Source of the DNA: Phlebotomus papatasi
Lineage: Eukaryota > Arthropoda > Insecta > Diptera > Psychodidae
DNA: 64,000 nt
Reading direction: 5' to 3'
Assembly (NCBI RefSeq): GCF_024763615.1
Contig: NC_077222.1
Coordinates: 91,016,001 to 91,080,000, forward strand
Shown here: one piece after another, positions 46,801 to 54,280 of the stretch
Position numbering within the stretch: the stretch's first letter is position 1
How the letters are laid out: each line of letters begins with the position of its first letter
Made by a program: the position numbers and the translations under genes
The notes under the pieces: model-generated
Databases searched by the model: none
Told to the model about the DNA's origin: nothing
Seen by the model: only the letters and a program-made list of their open reading frames with translations

Positions 46801-49117
46801 AGCACCAGTTATGGTTTTCTGATCCGTTGGACTAGAGGTTACGAAGTAATAGTCATTTCGTAGTTCCATGAGCTCACAATTCCCTGAAAAAGTGATTTTA
46901 TTTGTAGGTGGCGAAAAAGTGCTTACTGGCGAAAAAGTACTGACTCTACCCTAGTTTTGAAATTATGGAATAAAATAAAGAAAAGCGCATTTAGTAATCT
47001 GCTTGCCACTGATTAGCCATATTTTGGCAAAATTAGTCATTAAAATGGGACTCATAAATTTGAGATGCATGAAAATTGGGTACAATGGGCCGCTGCCGGC
47101 CAAAATTCTGAATGCCAAAAGGCCGAACGCCAAAATCCAGAAAAGCCGAATCCCGAATGGATACACCAAAATCCCGAATTTTGGGAATTTGCTCCTTGCA
47201 GAATTTTGGCGTTCAACGTTTTGGCCTATTCGGGATTTTGACTTTTCAGGATCATGAGCCTTTAGGGAATTTGACTTTTCGGGATTTTGGCTTTCCGGAT
47301 TTGGATTCGGACCCCAATGAGTTGGGTATGTAATTTTGAACAGAATCTAAATTTGAACTTCGAGACGTCCTCACTATTTTGGATAGACAAGGAAAAACCA
47401 AAAAAAAGTATTTTACCGTGATGTCTGTTTCTCTTAATCTTAATTCACCTAAAATACTGAGAAAATCTTAAAGTTCAACTTTTGATTATGTTTAAAGTCA
47501 CTCCATTTTACCCTGGTTGAAAGGATTAGGAAATTATGTCCATGGCACAGCTGTATCAAGAAAATTTCATAAGGTCAGAATTCCCATTCCTTTCATTCTT
47601 CAAATCCAAACTGAATTTACTGTGATGCTCACAAGAAGAAGCGGAAATACGAAAGAGTAAAATGGAACGCAATAGGGAGGAATAGTTTAATTTAGAATTC
47701 GTTCCAAATGATTTTTTATCAAAACTTATCAATACGAATGGATTTTATATTTATCTGAAGCGCAACGATTCAAATAATAAGATTGTCACATAGATAATAT
47801 TGATTAAAAAAATTGAAAAAAAACTTGCATACATCACGGCGTTTTCGTAAGTTATTCCAAAGATATCTCTTACAGGTATGCAATTTTACTGTGTCACTGG
47901 AGTTAATTCGCGGGCATTTTTCGGTCCCGAAAAATTCTTTCAAGTACATTCTTGGTTCACAACCGATTTAACTCAATTTATAAATCACTCAAAAGACTGC
48001 CTTGTAATACCTTAGGAGTAAAATAATTGAATTTCAGATAAAAATTAGTTATCGGTTATAAATCGGTTCCTTACCGATGCATAATCGATTGAAATTAGTT
48101 CAAGCTTATCAGGAATTCCAAGACCTTTCCAACGAACCCAAAACTGATACAATTTGATTAAGAAATACGATCTCTAAAGCGTTTTTAACTTTGGACCTTG
48201 AAAAACCATTATTAAGAGTGATTCAACGGTATTTTCGCATATGATTCAAGATTCCGTATTTCCATTAGGAGTTGTGAAATTCAACTATTTTTTCTGAAAT
48301 TTTCTTTTAAAAATTTTAAAAATTCATCTGTTGGTACCCAACTTTTGAAGACCGTTTTCGCAAAAACTTATATTTTGCAGTTGTCGCGATTATTCAGAGT
48401 AAATAAATCAGAAATTAAAAAACCAAATATTTCCTTTCAGTGGACGAGTTTAACACGTACTTGTGCGAAGGATTTTTTATTTCCTTTATTACAAATCATG
48501 GTGTTAAAATATGCTGAAAATAGTGAAATTTAATTCTTTTTTTTTAATGCTTCGTTCAAGTCTGAGTTTAACTTATCTGCTAAAAAGAAATTTCTAGTTT
48601 TTTTTTTATTTTTTTTATGTATCTAATCTAAATATTCATGATTACACTTAAATATAGTATAAATGTTGTACTTTTATCTGCCTTATTAGAGCTTGAATTA
48701 AATATTTTTTAATATGCCGAAAAAGAAATTTTGAGAAAATATTCTGTTTTTTTAGTCTTCTTGAACAACGTTACCCTTTAAGGGTACCTAAAAGTCAGTT
48801 TGTCATAAGAATTCATAAGGTTTAACTCAACACTTAAAAAATAATTAAGTGTTGACAGTACACATTTTCGTGTAGTATTGAACCCTACTTCAAGTTGTTT
48901 CAACACTTATTTTAACACATTTCTGCTCGAAAGGCTTCCAAAATTATTACCTATTCGCTTTTGAGAACTTTCTTTACCTTCTTATGCTCCTCTTGAAGAA
49001 GCCCCGACATCCATCGCAAGATGGTACCCCATAGTGCTTCCCGGAAGCTCTATCGCCGCAGACTTTACAAAGGACACTAACTCCACTTCCAGACCCGGTC
49101 AGCTTGAAGTCCGTCAT
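22486..49117 (-). CDS. NR2E-type nuclear receptor (PNR/tailless group), five coding exons
   Basis: Coding exons are 49117-48978, 41545-41430, 23543-23220, 23168-22893 and 22829-22486, exactly 1200 nt or 399 residues, with all phases consistent (2,1,1,1). It is a ligand-type transcription factor. The DNA-binding domain has zinc ligands C17/C20/C34/C37 and C53/C59/C69/C72, P-box CDGCRG, and the NR2 signature [14 protein letters not shown], which is formed only across the exon 2-3 junction. A Pro/Ser-rich hinge (about 95-230) follows. The ligand-binding domain (about 232-399) shows [51 protein letters not shown] and an AF-2-like helix ERILEDLM. The P-box and linker suggest NR2E6, Hr83 or PNR rather than tailless itself; I cannot choose among them. 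The ATG follows a splice-acceptor-like TTTGTATTAG, so a 5' non-coding exon probably lies upstream. Introns host vreteno and a DUF4806-like gene. Confidence 0.92.
22893..23168 (-). CDS. Nuclear receptor exon 4: ligand-binding domain, N-terminal half
   Basis: In phase 1 it reads [20 protein letters not shown], then the helix 3-5 signature [20 protein letters not shown] and [18 protein letters not shown]. Donor GA|GTAAGT. Another frame is also open across the whole exon but has no homology. Confidence 0.9.
   Translation of the reverse strand: MPEISSQDQQKKMKLAVQRNQLFPSVSHPGIPSRRKQSSNQQLNFSSWPSNGPKMSHLLPNFHHATRQSSSKTHGLISLSSQRHSGDLQQI
23220..23543 (-). CDS. Nuclear receptor exon 3: linker and hinge
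   Basis: The acceptor TTTTCAG precedes CC, which completes the Ala codon of [12 protein letters not shown]. The rest is Pro/Ser/His-rich hinge without recognised domain ([29 protein letters not shown]). The donor is AAAG|GTACCA. The 5' end of this exon is 165 bp from the vreteno ATG on the other strand. Confidence 0.85.
23561..23568 (+). promoter_or_regulatory. DRE motif at the vreteno promoter
   Basis: TATCGATA lies 147 bp upstream of the vreteno ATG, within a cluster of TATCG/CGATA words (about 23561-23605). DRE is the binding site of DREF, common at housekeeping and germline promoters of flies. Use here is inferred. Confidence 0.55.
23708..24468 (+). CDS. vret: vret exon 1: RRM and MYND
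   Basis: ATG 23708 is chosen because the frame extends left only to a GTG. The exon ends AAAGG|GTGAGT in phase 2, completed by the first base of exon 2 to a Gly codon. Confidence 0.85.
23708..30955 (+). CDS. vret: Vreteno-like piRNA factor (RRM, MYND, two Tudor domains)
   Basis: Exons are 23708-24468, 29764-30761 and 30825-30955, 1890 nt or 629 residues (Drosophila Vreteno is somewhat longer). Vreteno is a gonad protein needed for primary piRNA production with Piwi and other Tudor proteins. Domains in order: RRM about 28-98 (RNP2 VYVTNI 30-35, RNP1-like SRWAFVTY 63-70); a MYND-like zinc knuckle with C217/C220/C236/C240/C248; Tudor 1 about 320-370 ([28 protein letters not shown]); Tudor 2 about 515-575 ([29 protein letters not shown]). 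The MYND is degenerate: the second Cys pair and the His are not visible. It sits entirely inside the 17.9-kb intron of the antisense nuclear receptor. Its own 5.3-kb first intron is filled with transposon remnants. Confidence 0.85.
24779..24895. repeat. Partial copy of the TACACT-AGTCCCGG element
   Basis: TACACTAAGTCCCGGAATTATGC-like start, then the same CGCGAAATGGCATTATGCAT stretch as in 12680-12740, inverted. Confidence 0.6.
25690..26345. repeat. Element with about 120-bp internal tandem repeats
   Basis: From about 25960 to 26345 a unit of roughly 120-140 bp recurs about three times. Each contains CCCC..ACAAAATG, a GACTTTTTTCACTATAACTC-like stretch, GAAGTAGAAA, GCTAAAACTTGG and GGATCAAGG. 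The same family, inverted and diverged, occurs at about 63400-63850, where flanking CCTTTATCCTTTCG and GTCCTTG are also shared. Confidence 0.6.
27650..28096. mobile_element. TACACT-AGTCCCGG element interrupted by a pogo-like MITE
   Basis: Its two halves (about 27650-27745 and 28068-28096) match the reverse complement of 12296-12430, with GCATAATTCCGTCAGGTGCA and CCCGGGATTGAGTGTA. The intervening 322 bp are the MITE listed next. Confidence 0.6.
27746..28067. mobile_element. pogo/Tigger-like MITE, 322 bp
   Basis: Ends TACAGTAGACTCTTCGATAT and complement, with inner ATCCGGGTGACAGCTGCC. A sister copy in inverted orientation lies at 57228-57537. TA duplications flank the insertion. Confidence 0.75.
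28646..29047. mobile_element. 402-bp MITE with TAGGGGAGACTGGGGCAAAA ends
   Basis: Its two ends are about 24-bp inverted repeats ending TA. It is the intact relative of 11411-12949 and lies in vret intron 1. Confidence 0.75.
29764..30761 (+). CDS. vret: vret exon 2: Tudor 1 and most of Tudor 2
   Basis: The acceptor TTTTTATAG precedes G ATA AAT. The reading starts [18 protein letters not shown], with both Tudor beta-barrels following. The donor GAAG|GTGAGT is in phase 1. Confidence 0.87.
30825..30955 (+). CDS. vret: vret exon 3: C-terminus
   Basis: After a 63-bp intron with acceptor TTTATTAAAG it reads [18 protein letters not shown] and ends SYSLTLYDL before TAG. It closes the second Tudor region. 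Confidence 0.85.
30956..31933. other. Non-coding, downstream of vret
   Basis: The vret 3' untranslated region begins here, but no convincing AATAAA is seen close to the stop. The rest is AT-rich without recognised features. Confidence 0.45.
31934..32191. mobile_element. 258-bp MITE with CACTGAGA ends
   Basis: CACTGAGAGAAA at the left and TTTTTCTCAGTG at the right are inverted. The left half equals the reverse complement of bases 1-102. Internal words TTAATTTTACCC and GGTGTAAA recur. Confidence 0.72.
32556..33424. mobile_element. TAGGGTAAA-ended element, inverted uninterrupted copy
   Basis: Ends TAGGGTAAAGG and TTACCCTA. It matches the reverse complement of 7545-8732 along its length but lacks the CCAAAATCCCG array, so it preserves the empty site. 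Confidence 0.72.
33468..35589. mobile_element. 2.1-kb inverted-repeat element with CCCAGCGAGCAC ends
   Basis: CCCAGCGAGCAC at the left is matched by GTGCTCGCTGGG at the right, with TTAGCA/TGCTAAGC words just inside each end. It holds one short frame (33706-33873) near the left end and otherwise very AT-rich sequence. The superfamily is unknown to me; no clear target duplication was found. Confidence 0.55.
33706..33873 (+). CDS. Small membrane-protein frame, 55 codons (uncertain)
   Basis: ATG 33706 opens [15 protein letters not shown], then one strongly hydrophobic helix (about residues 16-31, [16 protein letters not shown]), then a basic, Tyr/Trp-containing tail ending QKCCIF. The last four residues have the form of a CaaX prenylation box. 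It is the only notable frame in the inverted-repeat element 33468-35589. I do not recognise it. It could be a real micropeptide gene, an exon of a transposon gene, or chance; the frame extends further left to 33607 without a better start. Confidence 0.25.
   Translation: MDLEFPLKLFINLGDIIITIFITYIIIGIMLRYAAYREWSNKSIKHTPDQKCCIF
37681..37870 (+). repeat. Possible tRNA-derived SINE
   Basis: The head has an A-box-like TGGATAGAGTAGTG and, 30 bp on, a B-box-like CGGTTCTAAGAC, the spacing of a tRNA promoter. No intact tRNA fold is seen. A tRNA-unrelated body follows. Confidence 0.4.
38500..38920. repeat. Satellite-like array of AAATTTCCC/ACAAAGATTCC words
   Basis: From 38510 to 38650 the words CACAGAAAATTTCCCTTTG and AAACTAAAAATTTCCCA alternate about three times. 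From 38714 to 38790 AAGACAAAG(A/T)TTCCAAA is repeated. It resembles in style the CGGGATTTTGGC arrays. Confidence 0.5.
40023..40150. repeat. Array of CGGGATTTTGGC words
   Basis: About eight copies of TTCGGGATTTTGGCTTT-like words in one orientation. It is related to 7995-8316 and 47093-47325. Confidence 0.6.
40383..40408. repeat. (TTA)n microsatellite
   Basis: About eight TTA units. Confidence 0.85.
41430..41545 (-). CDS. Nuclear receptor exon 2: second zinc finger
   Basis: The acceptor is TTCTGCCCAG. It reads [12 protein letters not shown], then [17 protein letters not shown] and NMRRE, with donor GAGG|GTGAGT. The five-residue D-box lies between C53 and C59. Confidence 0.92.
41690..42020. 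mobile_element. 331-bp element with ACAGGGAGTTCC ends
   Basis: ACAGGGAGTTCCGGCTT and its complement ending GGAACTCCCTGT bound it. Its interior (CCTGTAGGTATGCAATTTT, CACTGGAGTGAATTCGCGGG) recurs at 47826-47945 and, diverged, at 12660-12740. It starts 145 bp upstream of receptor exon 2. Confidence 0.65.
42287..42517. mobile_element. 231-bp palindromic element
   Basis: CAGGGGAATTCTGTAACGATATGACAATGTCAT and its imperfect complement (ATGACATTGTCATATCGTTA, then GAATTCCCCCTG) form the ends. The target is intron 1 of the nuclear receptor. Confidence 0.65.
43750..43755 (-). terminator. Poly(A) signal abutting the stop codon
   Basis: On the minus strand AATAAA directly follows the TAA stop of the DUF4806-like gene. 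Confidence 0.5.
43756..45203 (-). CDS. Coiled-coil protein with DUF4806-like domain, six exons
   Basis: Exons are 45203-45170, 45063-44989, 44902-44861, 44777-44623, 44235-44088 and 44012-43756, 711 nt or 236 residues, all with GT-AG junctions in phase. Residues 5-65 ([33 protein letters not shown]) look like a coiled coil. Next comes [20 protein letters not shown], resembling the start of DUF4806, then [19 protein letters not shown], resembling its distal SWTG..K motif. The tail is charged ([19 protein letters not shown]). The function of DUF4806 is not known. The gene lies in the same orientation inside an intron of the nuclear receptor and between the inverted repeats of 42779-46415, so it may be transposon cargo. 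AATAAA immediately follows the stop. I am fairly sure of the gene model, less so of the family. Confidence 0.68.
45511..45900. repeat. Tandem repeats of about 165-185 bp
   Basis: Units starting near 45513, 45697 and 45864 each open with a TTTTTGGAGCCC-like word and contain AATAAACTCCCGGA, ATTGATGGATTTTTT and CTAACAGACAATTTCACTGTGAC-type stretches. The third unit is partial. They sit about 300 bp upstream of the DUF4806-like gene, inside the inverted-repeat element. Confidence 0.65.
46785..46860 (+). repeat. tRNA-like segment (possible SINE head)
   Basis: TCTAGTCGGTAGAGCACCAG resembles a tRNA D-arm/A box, and AGGTTACGAAGTA about 40 bp on resembles a B box. No acceptor stem pairing is seen, so it is not called a tRNA gene. 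Confidence 0.35.
47093..47325. repeat. Inverted arrays of CCAAAATCCCG words
   Basis: CCAAAATTCTGAATGCC-type words (47098-47175) are followed by their complements TTCGGGATTTTGGC (47205-47310). Same class as 7995-8316. Confidence 0.6.
47826..48250. repeat. Two abutting repeat fragments
   Basis: 47826-47945 matches the interior of 41690-42020. From 47945 on, a copy of the ACCGATT/AAGACCTTTCCAACGAACCC dispersed repeat follows. Confidence 0.55.
48978..49117 (-). CDS. Nuclear receptor exon 1: first zinc finger
   Basis: It encodes [20 protein letters not shown] and on through [13 protein letters not shown], ending at AAG|GTAAAG in phase 2. This is the conserved intron position after the first finger helix. 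Confidence 0.9.
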
Positions 49118-49473
49118 TTCCTAATACAAACAATAAATATCAAGTGATTTTATCAGGTGCCTTTTCACATGAGAAATCACGATAAGGTCCACAATCGCGA
49201 AGCATATGGTCAAGGATAATGGGGATAGATATTTCCTGTTTCGACTGGTCGCATGTTTTCTCATTTAGTTCAAGACAATTTTGTTATAGGTACAATTTTC
49301 TTCAATATTGTAGGGAATATTGATTTAATTGCTTTCTAATTATTATTTCACCTTCGACTTGTGCCTTTGTTTAAACTATTTGCTATTCTATTGACCCTTT
49401 CCTGGATTGTGCGGTTCTGGAAAATTGTCGGGCAATGAGGTTCAATTAGAGGGTAAGGAGTCTCAGTCAGAGA

Positions 49474-49573
49474 CAATCAACCCTCTTGCGCAACAAATTA
49501 CTGGCACGAGGGTTGATTGACTTTGCCACCCCTCGTGCTTCCGGACTGCCAAAAGGGTCACAATTAGGGTCAA
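49474..49573. promoter_or_regulatory. Candidate receptor-binding control region upstream of the NR gene
   Basis: A perfect 12-bp dyad (CAATCAACCCTC at 49474-49485, GAGGGTTGATTG at 49508-49519) overlaps TGACTT (49517-49522), the complement of AAGTCA, the known half-site of tailless/PNR receptors. Two further nuclear-receptor half-sites, AGGGTCA and AGGGTCA, follow at 49554-49572 with 5-bp spacing. It lies about 360-455 bp upstream of the receptor ATG on the minus strand. The role is inferred. Confidence 0.4.
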
Positions 49574-50731
49574 AGTTGTATGTTGTGACTTTTATAGTCC
49601 TCACCTGTGGATGTTTTGGATGGTGAAGAAAATAGAAAAAAAGCAGAACAGAGGGTGAAAAAATAGAAAACTTAATAAAATATTCAGAACGGGGTTCACT
49701 AAATCTCTTCTATTTTTTTTGTCGGAACCCCCTCAACAATTGACTGATATTTTTTTATGGTGATTCTCATTGAAGAATCCTTTATCAATAAAAACCTCAC
49801 ACTCACGATGATTCACAAAAAAAATTAGGAAGATGAAAATTAGCGAGGTATTGAATGTTATAAAAAATTTGCATACAAACTTTGGTGTTTTATAAATTTA
49901 TCAACCCTAATCCCATGTAGGCTTACGGCTGTTTGTGTCGCCCTAAACCCCATAAAAAATGAACAAAAAATTGATATAATCTTTTATGGATTTTTCATGT
50001 TCTAGAGAATACATTTTAACTTATTTAAAATTTAATTGAATAATTGCTTCACTTGGAACAATTAAAAAATATCACTGTTTTATATTTTAATAAATAAAGG
50101 TCTAACATTTTGAATTATTAATTGCCTTTTGTGGAATTGAATAGCACGAAAACCATTTTTTAAATGTGGGGTCGTCTGATTTAAATCCTTTTGCCTAATG
50201 GGGATAATTGTATTGTCGTTTTGAGGACATCTTCACTGTTATTTTGTAAGAGAAACATACAATTATAGAAATTGATGGCAGGTTTTCAAGCTTTTCAGGT
50301 CAATTTTTCAATTTAAAATTGAATAAGGCAGGATCAAAAGAGGTTTACTGATGACAGTTTTCGCGGAAATAACTCAATTTCCGTTCAATAATTTGTAAAG
50401 TTCTTGGAAAAACTCTTTTATTGTTTTTTATTCTAATTCGCATTGATAAATGTCTCAAGTTTGTTCGATTTTCTGAAAAATACTAATTTACTTTTTTCTT
50501 TTGGAATTACTAAAATAATCTTGTTCCTTTTAAAAATACTAAAATGAACCATCTCTTGTGATTATAAAAGTAAAGTTTTGCAGGGCAATCATCTTCTTGA
50601 TGGACCTCTAAAAAAAGTAAAGTTTTGAGTAGGAAATCTATAGCCATATTACTGAATTCACTAAATTTGGATTTATAAATTTTGCAGCAGATTGAGCAAT
50701 ATTTTGCTAAAAATTAAATTTTAGTCAGTTA
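49574..50731. other. Non-coding upstream sequence
   Basis: AT-rich sequence without recognised exon or repeat. The stretch up to about 49640 is richer in GC than what follows. Confidence 0.45.
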
Positions 50732-51158
50732 TATAGTGTGTCAAATTCCGGCCAGCTTGCAATTCGGCCACCTTTTTTGTTCCTCGAATTTCCATGAACT
50801 TTTAGATTGTACGTACTCTAGAGATTATACAATGCAAAAGAATAACAAAAAAATATAGCTTCGACAAACGAGATGACGTAAAAAAGGCATTGCAAGAATT
50901 CCCGAAGGGCAAGGAACTATGAGAATGAAGGTGGCCGAAATAGGGTACCAAAGCTATGTCTATATTTTTATTCATTTTAAAATGTATTAAAAATGATTAT
51001 AGAGTAAATAAAGACGGTAAACTCTTTACAAGGTTCCAAGCAACACTCTTTCAGAAGAAAGAATAAAAAAAATCAATTTGTATTTAAAATATTACATTTC
51101 AAACTTGAGACTTTGACGCTTGCATGCAACTATGCCGAAATTTGGCACACTTACCCTA
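50732..51158 (+). mobile_element. pogo-like element, third copy
   Basis: It is homologous to 18655-19062 along its length; the left terminus is decayed (TATAGTGTGTCAAATT), the right ends CACACTTACCCTA. The HTH remnant has an early stop. Confidence 0.72.
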
Positions 51159-51417
51159 AATAAAATGGAAATGATAAATTCTAAGTGCCCAAAAACATAG
51201 TGAACATTCTTTTCAAAGAAAAAGAGATGGCAAAGTGTCCTAGCTTTGCGGAATGCTCGAACTCACGAGATACCTCTCCGTAAATTGGTTTTTCGCATGA
51301 TTTTTTGGTGCTCACTGGTCTACTACAGATCAATTGATTCATAAATCACAAAAGTATTTCGAAATCAAAAATTAGTAAAAAAATGATCATTTTAGTTTAG
51401 AATATTCTGGCATAAGT

Positions 51418-51670
51418 TAGGGTAAAGTGGTACAAGTTGGACAGTGGTACAAGTTGGCCAATGGTACAATTTGGACAGGGATTTTTGTTTTGGTAAATTT
51501 AGTACTTCATTTTTATTTGTATATTTTTAATGCTTTAGTTTTATAATTTGGTTCCTTGTGTTTCAAAACAAATTTTGTACTGTATTTATCAAGAAAAAAT
51601 CCATGTCCAACTTGTACCGGCGTATTGTCCAACTTGTAACACTAATTCCAAATTATATTACTTTACCCTA
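51418..51670. mobile_element. 253-bp MITE with TAGGGTAAAGTGG ends
   Basis: The left end carries GGTACAAGTTGGACA twice in tandem. The right end carries the complement TCCAACTTGTAC twice and finishes ACTTTACCCTA. Confidence 0.7.
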
Positions 51671-53647
51671 CAAGATGAGTCATTCACGGATCATTATCCG
51701 ATTCATCACTGATTTCAAGACCAGTTAAACTTCGACTTTGAAAAATTCAAGATGGCGATTTTTCTAGGTCACAGGTATGTTTGGACGAAATATTCGCCTG
51801 TACCACATCTAAAACATATCCAAAAATTAAAGAAATCGTAGGAGCCGTTTTCGAAATAAACCAAAAAAACATGGTTTTGGCGATATAGTTTTTTTTTATT
51901 GGGGGTCGCCAATGACCGGAACTTGATATCTCTCACCGTTCAAGCTCCAGGCCGATGACAAGATGAAAAAAAAGCCCATTATATAACTGCTCTCTCTCTC
52001 TTTTTGAGTTCGAGCAGTAAAAAGAAGTTATAAACTATCTTGGCATTTTTGGTTTATTATAAAAGGATTTATAATTTGTATATTTTTTTAGAATTATATA
52101 AATAAAATTGAAGTTTCTACTGATAAATTTAATTTTCTAGTGACTAATATACTAATTTACTGAGCCAAAGAACTAGTTTGACTTTTTTTATTGTCAGGAG
52201 ATATTTGTTTTTTGACTTCCCATTAATCTACTCTGATTTATCGTGATTAGGGGAGGGTGGGGAAGTTCACCCCTAAATTGCAAAATGGATTTTTGGACCA
52301 TTTTGCAAAAAGATGATAAACAGAAGTAAAACTTTGTATATTCTGTGAATTGCAGTTGGGTTTAGGCTTAATAAAAATAATAACAATAATCCTTTAATTT
52401 CATTAATCTATTGTGGAGAAATTCATTTAACTTGAAAGGCAGAATGTGTGAAAGTCCCCCATTGCGGGGCAATTTCAAGATAAATAAGAGGCAATTTTTG
52501 AGAAAGATAAAACTTGTTTATAGGAAACTAGCGATACAAGAATTGATTAAAATTACCATTTTGAAGTCTATTCAACAACTAAAAATATAATCGAACAAGA
52601 ACTTTATAACAGAATTTGAACACTAATTGATCATATAGAGAAAATTAAATATCGTCAAAGATTTTCAAGCCTATTTCTCATTAATTGAGCAATTTTATTT
52701 GAATTTTTATACGAAAGAAATGTCTTTTGTAGTGCTAAGCTAATTCTGTATATTGTTGGATAATTCTATCGCCTTAGAACATGCCCCTTTTAGTATAAAA
52801 ATTTTATAATAGTATTTTAAAGTCTTGAATTTTTATTATACTAAAAAAATTTTACAATAACTTGCTGAAAACATTCGGAAAATATATTTTAACTATTAAA
52901 TTCATCATTTTTAAGCACTTAAAAAACACTGAAAGACTATTTTTTAATTTTTTTTATGAACTTTTAGGAAATACTAACTTTCCATAATTTCGAACTTTAT
53001 CGACAAAAACAGCTACAAAACGTTTTCAATGATCATTTTAAATTAATTTTGATTAAAAAAGTAAATTGTTGGACACTGGGCTTCTCCGTGTGCTTGCATG
53101 AAACTGCCCCTCACGAACTTTCGGAACCCAAATGAAAATTGTCAGAACCGTCTTAGATTTCATTCAACGCTAAATGCCTTATAATAATTATAAAACCACT
53201 GGTAATCTAATACAATTATGTTATTTCGATAGATAAGTGCAATAGTTCAGAAATTTTTGAAAATAAAACATTACAGAAAGTTTGATTTTGATGCAGTTTT
53301 ATAAAATCAATTACAGAATTCAAACGAGAAGCGTCACGTAATTAATTATTTTTATGAACATGGGTCTCTGTTATCTCTTCAATAACATAATGGTTTTATC
53401 CCATTCCTTTCGTTGAAAATAAATTGTGCAGCTAATAAATTTGCTTATCAAAAGCACAAGACAGAATGTGACAAGTGAACAATATTGTGATTTTATGTTT
53501 GCTATTGGACTTACATTTTTTTAGTTCTATTAAATTGTTAATTATTTAAAAACCTTCTAAGTTTTTTTTAAGAATAAATAATCAGTTCAATAAAATCGGA
53601 GTTGTGGTCGCTTAAGTGCCAAAAAATAGAAAAATAGTTTTGTCTAC
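51671..53647. other. Non-coding, AT-rich
   Basis: A scrap shared with 1575-1620 and 8760-8820 (TATATAACTGCT and GAGTTCGAGCAGTAAAAAG) lies near 51980-52020. Nothing else is recognised. Confidence 0.45.
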
Positions 53648-54280
53648 TACACGGTAAAAAATTTCGGCACATACTTGTTCCAAAAATTAGCTCGTAACTC
53701 GCGTATGATTTCATCATGCACGCGTTTGTATAAAACACTCTTAAGTTGATTTTTATTTGATGTTCCTTATGAACTTTCGCCACCGAAATCCATCTCGACT
53801 GAAGTGTAGGCCTTAACTGTAAAACGAAAGTCTTTACACGAATTTGTTCCCGACAATATGGGAACAAAAAGATTCCCCATATGAGTAACAATTTCGTTCC
53901 AAAAATTACCTCGTCCACGGATACCGAAAATTTTTGGAACAAATACGTTACAGATGTAGGATTTTTATAAAAAAAATGTACCAATTTGTTCCTGACAGTG
54001 GGAACAAAACAGCCGAGTGCAACAAATTCTGTTCCAATTTCAGGAACAAATTTGTGTAAAACGAAATCAACTCAAATTTGTAGATATTTCACCGTATCAA
54101 AACGGTTCCAAAAGAAAACTCTAACAGAATTGTAACTATATTTCGTAACCAAACTGTAAAGAAAACTTTTTTTTGGAACAAACAAATATCTTCTCTAGGT
54201 ACAAATCGATTCCAAAAAATTAGTACCAAGGAAAACTTGTTCCAATATTTTGGTCAGTGTCCAAAAGTTTTTACCGTGTA
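53648..54280. mobile_element. 633-bp element with TACACGGTAAAAA ends
   Basis: A perfect 13-bp inverted repeat (TACACGGTAAAAA / TTTTTACCGTGTA) bounds it. The interior is studded with more than a dozen TTGTTCC/GGAACAAA words in both orientations. Confidence 0.72.

Larger units (their letters stand above)
42597..46953. mobile_element. 4.36-kb composite element with TAGGGTAGAGT ends
   Basis: The left end (TAGGGTAGAGTAAGCCCTTT, then TCGCCACC) and right end (GGCGAAAAAGTACTGACTCT, then ACCCTA) are the same termini as the 383-bp element at 56766-57148. The left 180 bp align with the left half of that copy and the right 450 bp contain further CGCCAC words. Between them sits an inner inverted-repeat segment carrying a DUF4806-like gene. 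Confidence 0.6.

Noticed and set aside
46785..46860. tRNA gene
   Set aside because: A- and B-box-like words are present but the acceptor and anticodon stems do not pair; also rejected for 37681-37750. Both are better read as SINE heads.
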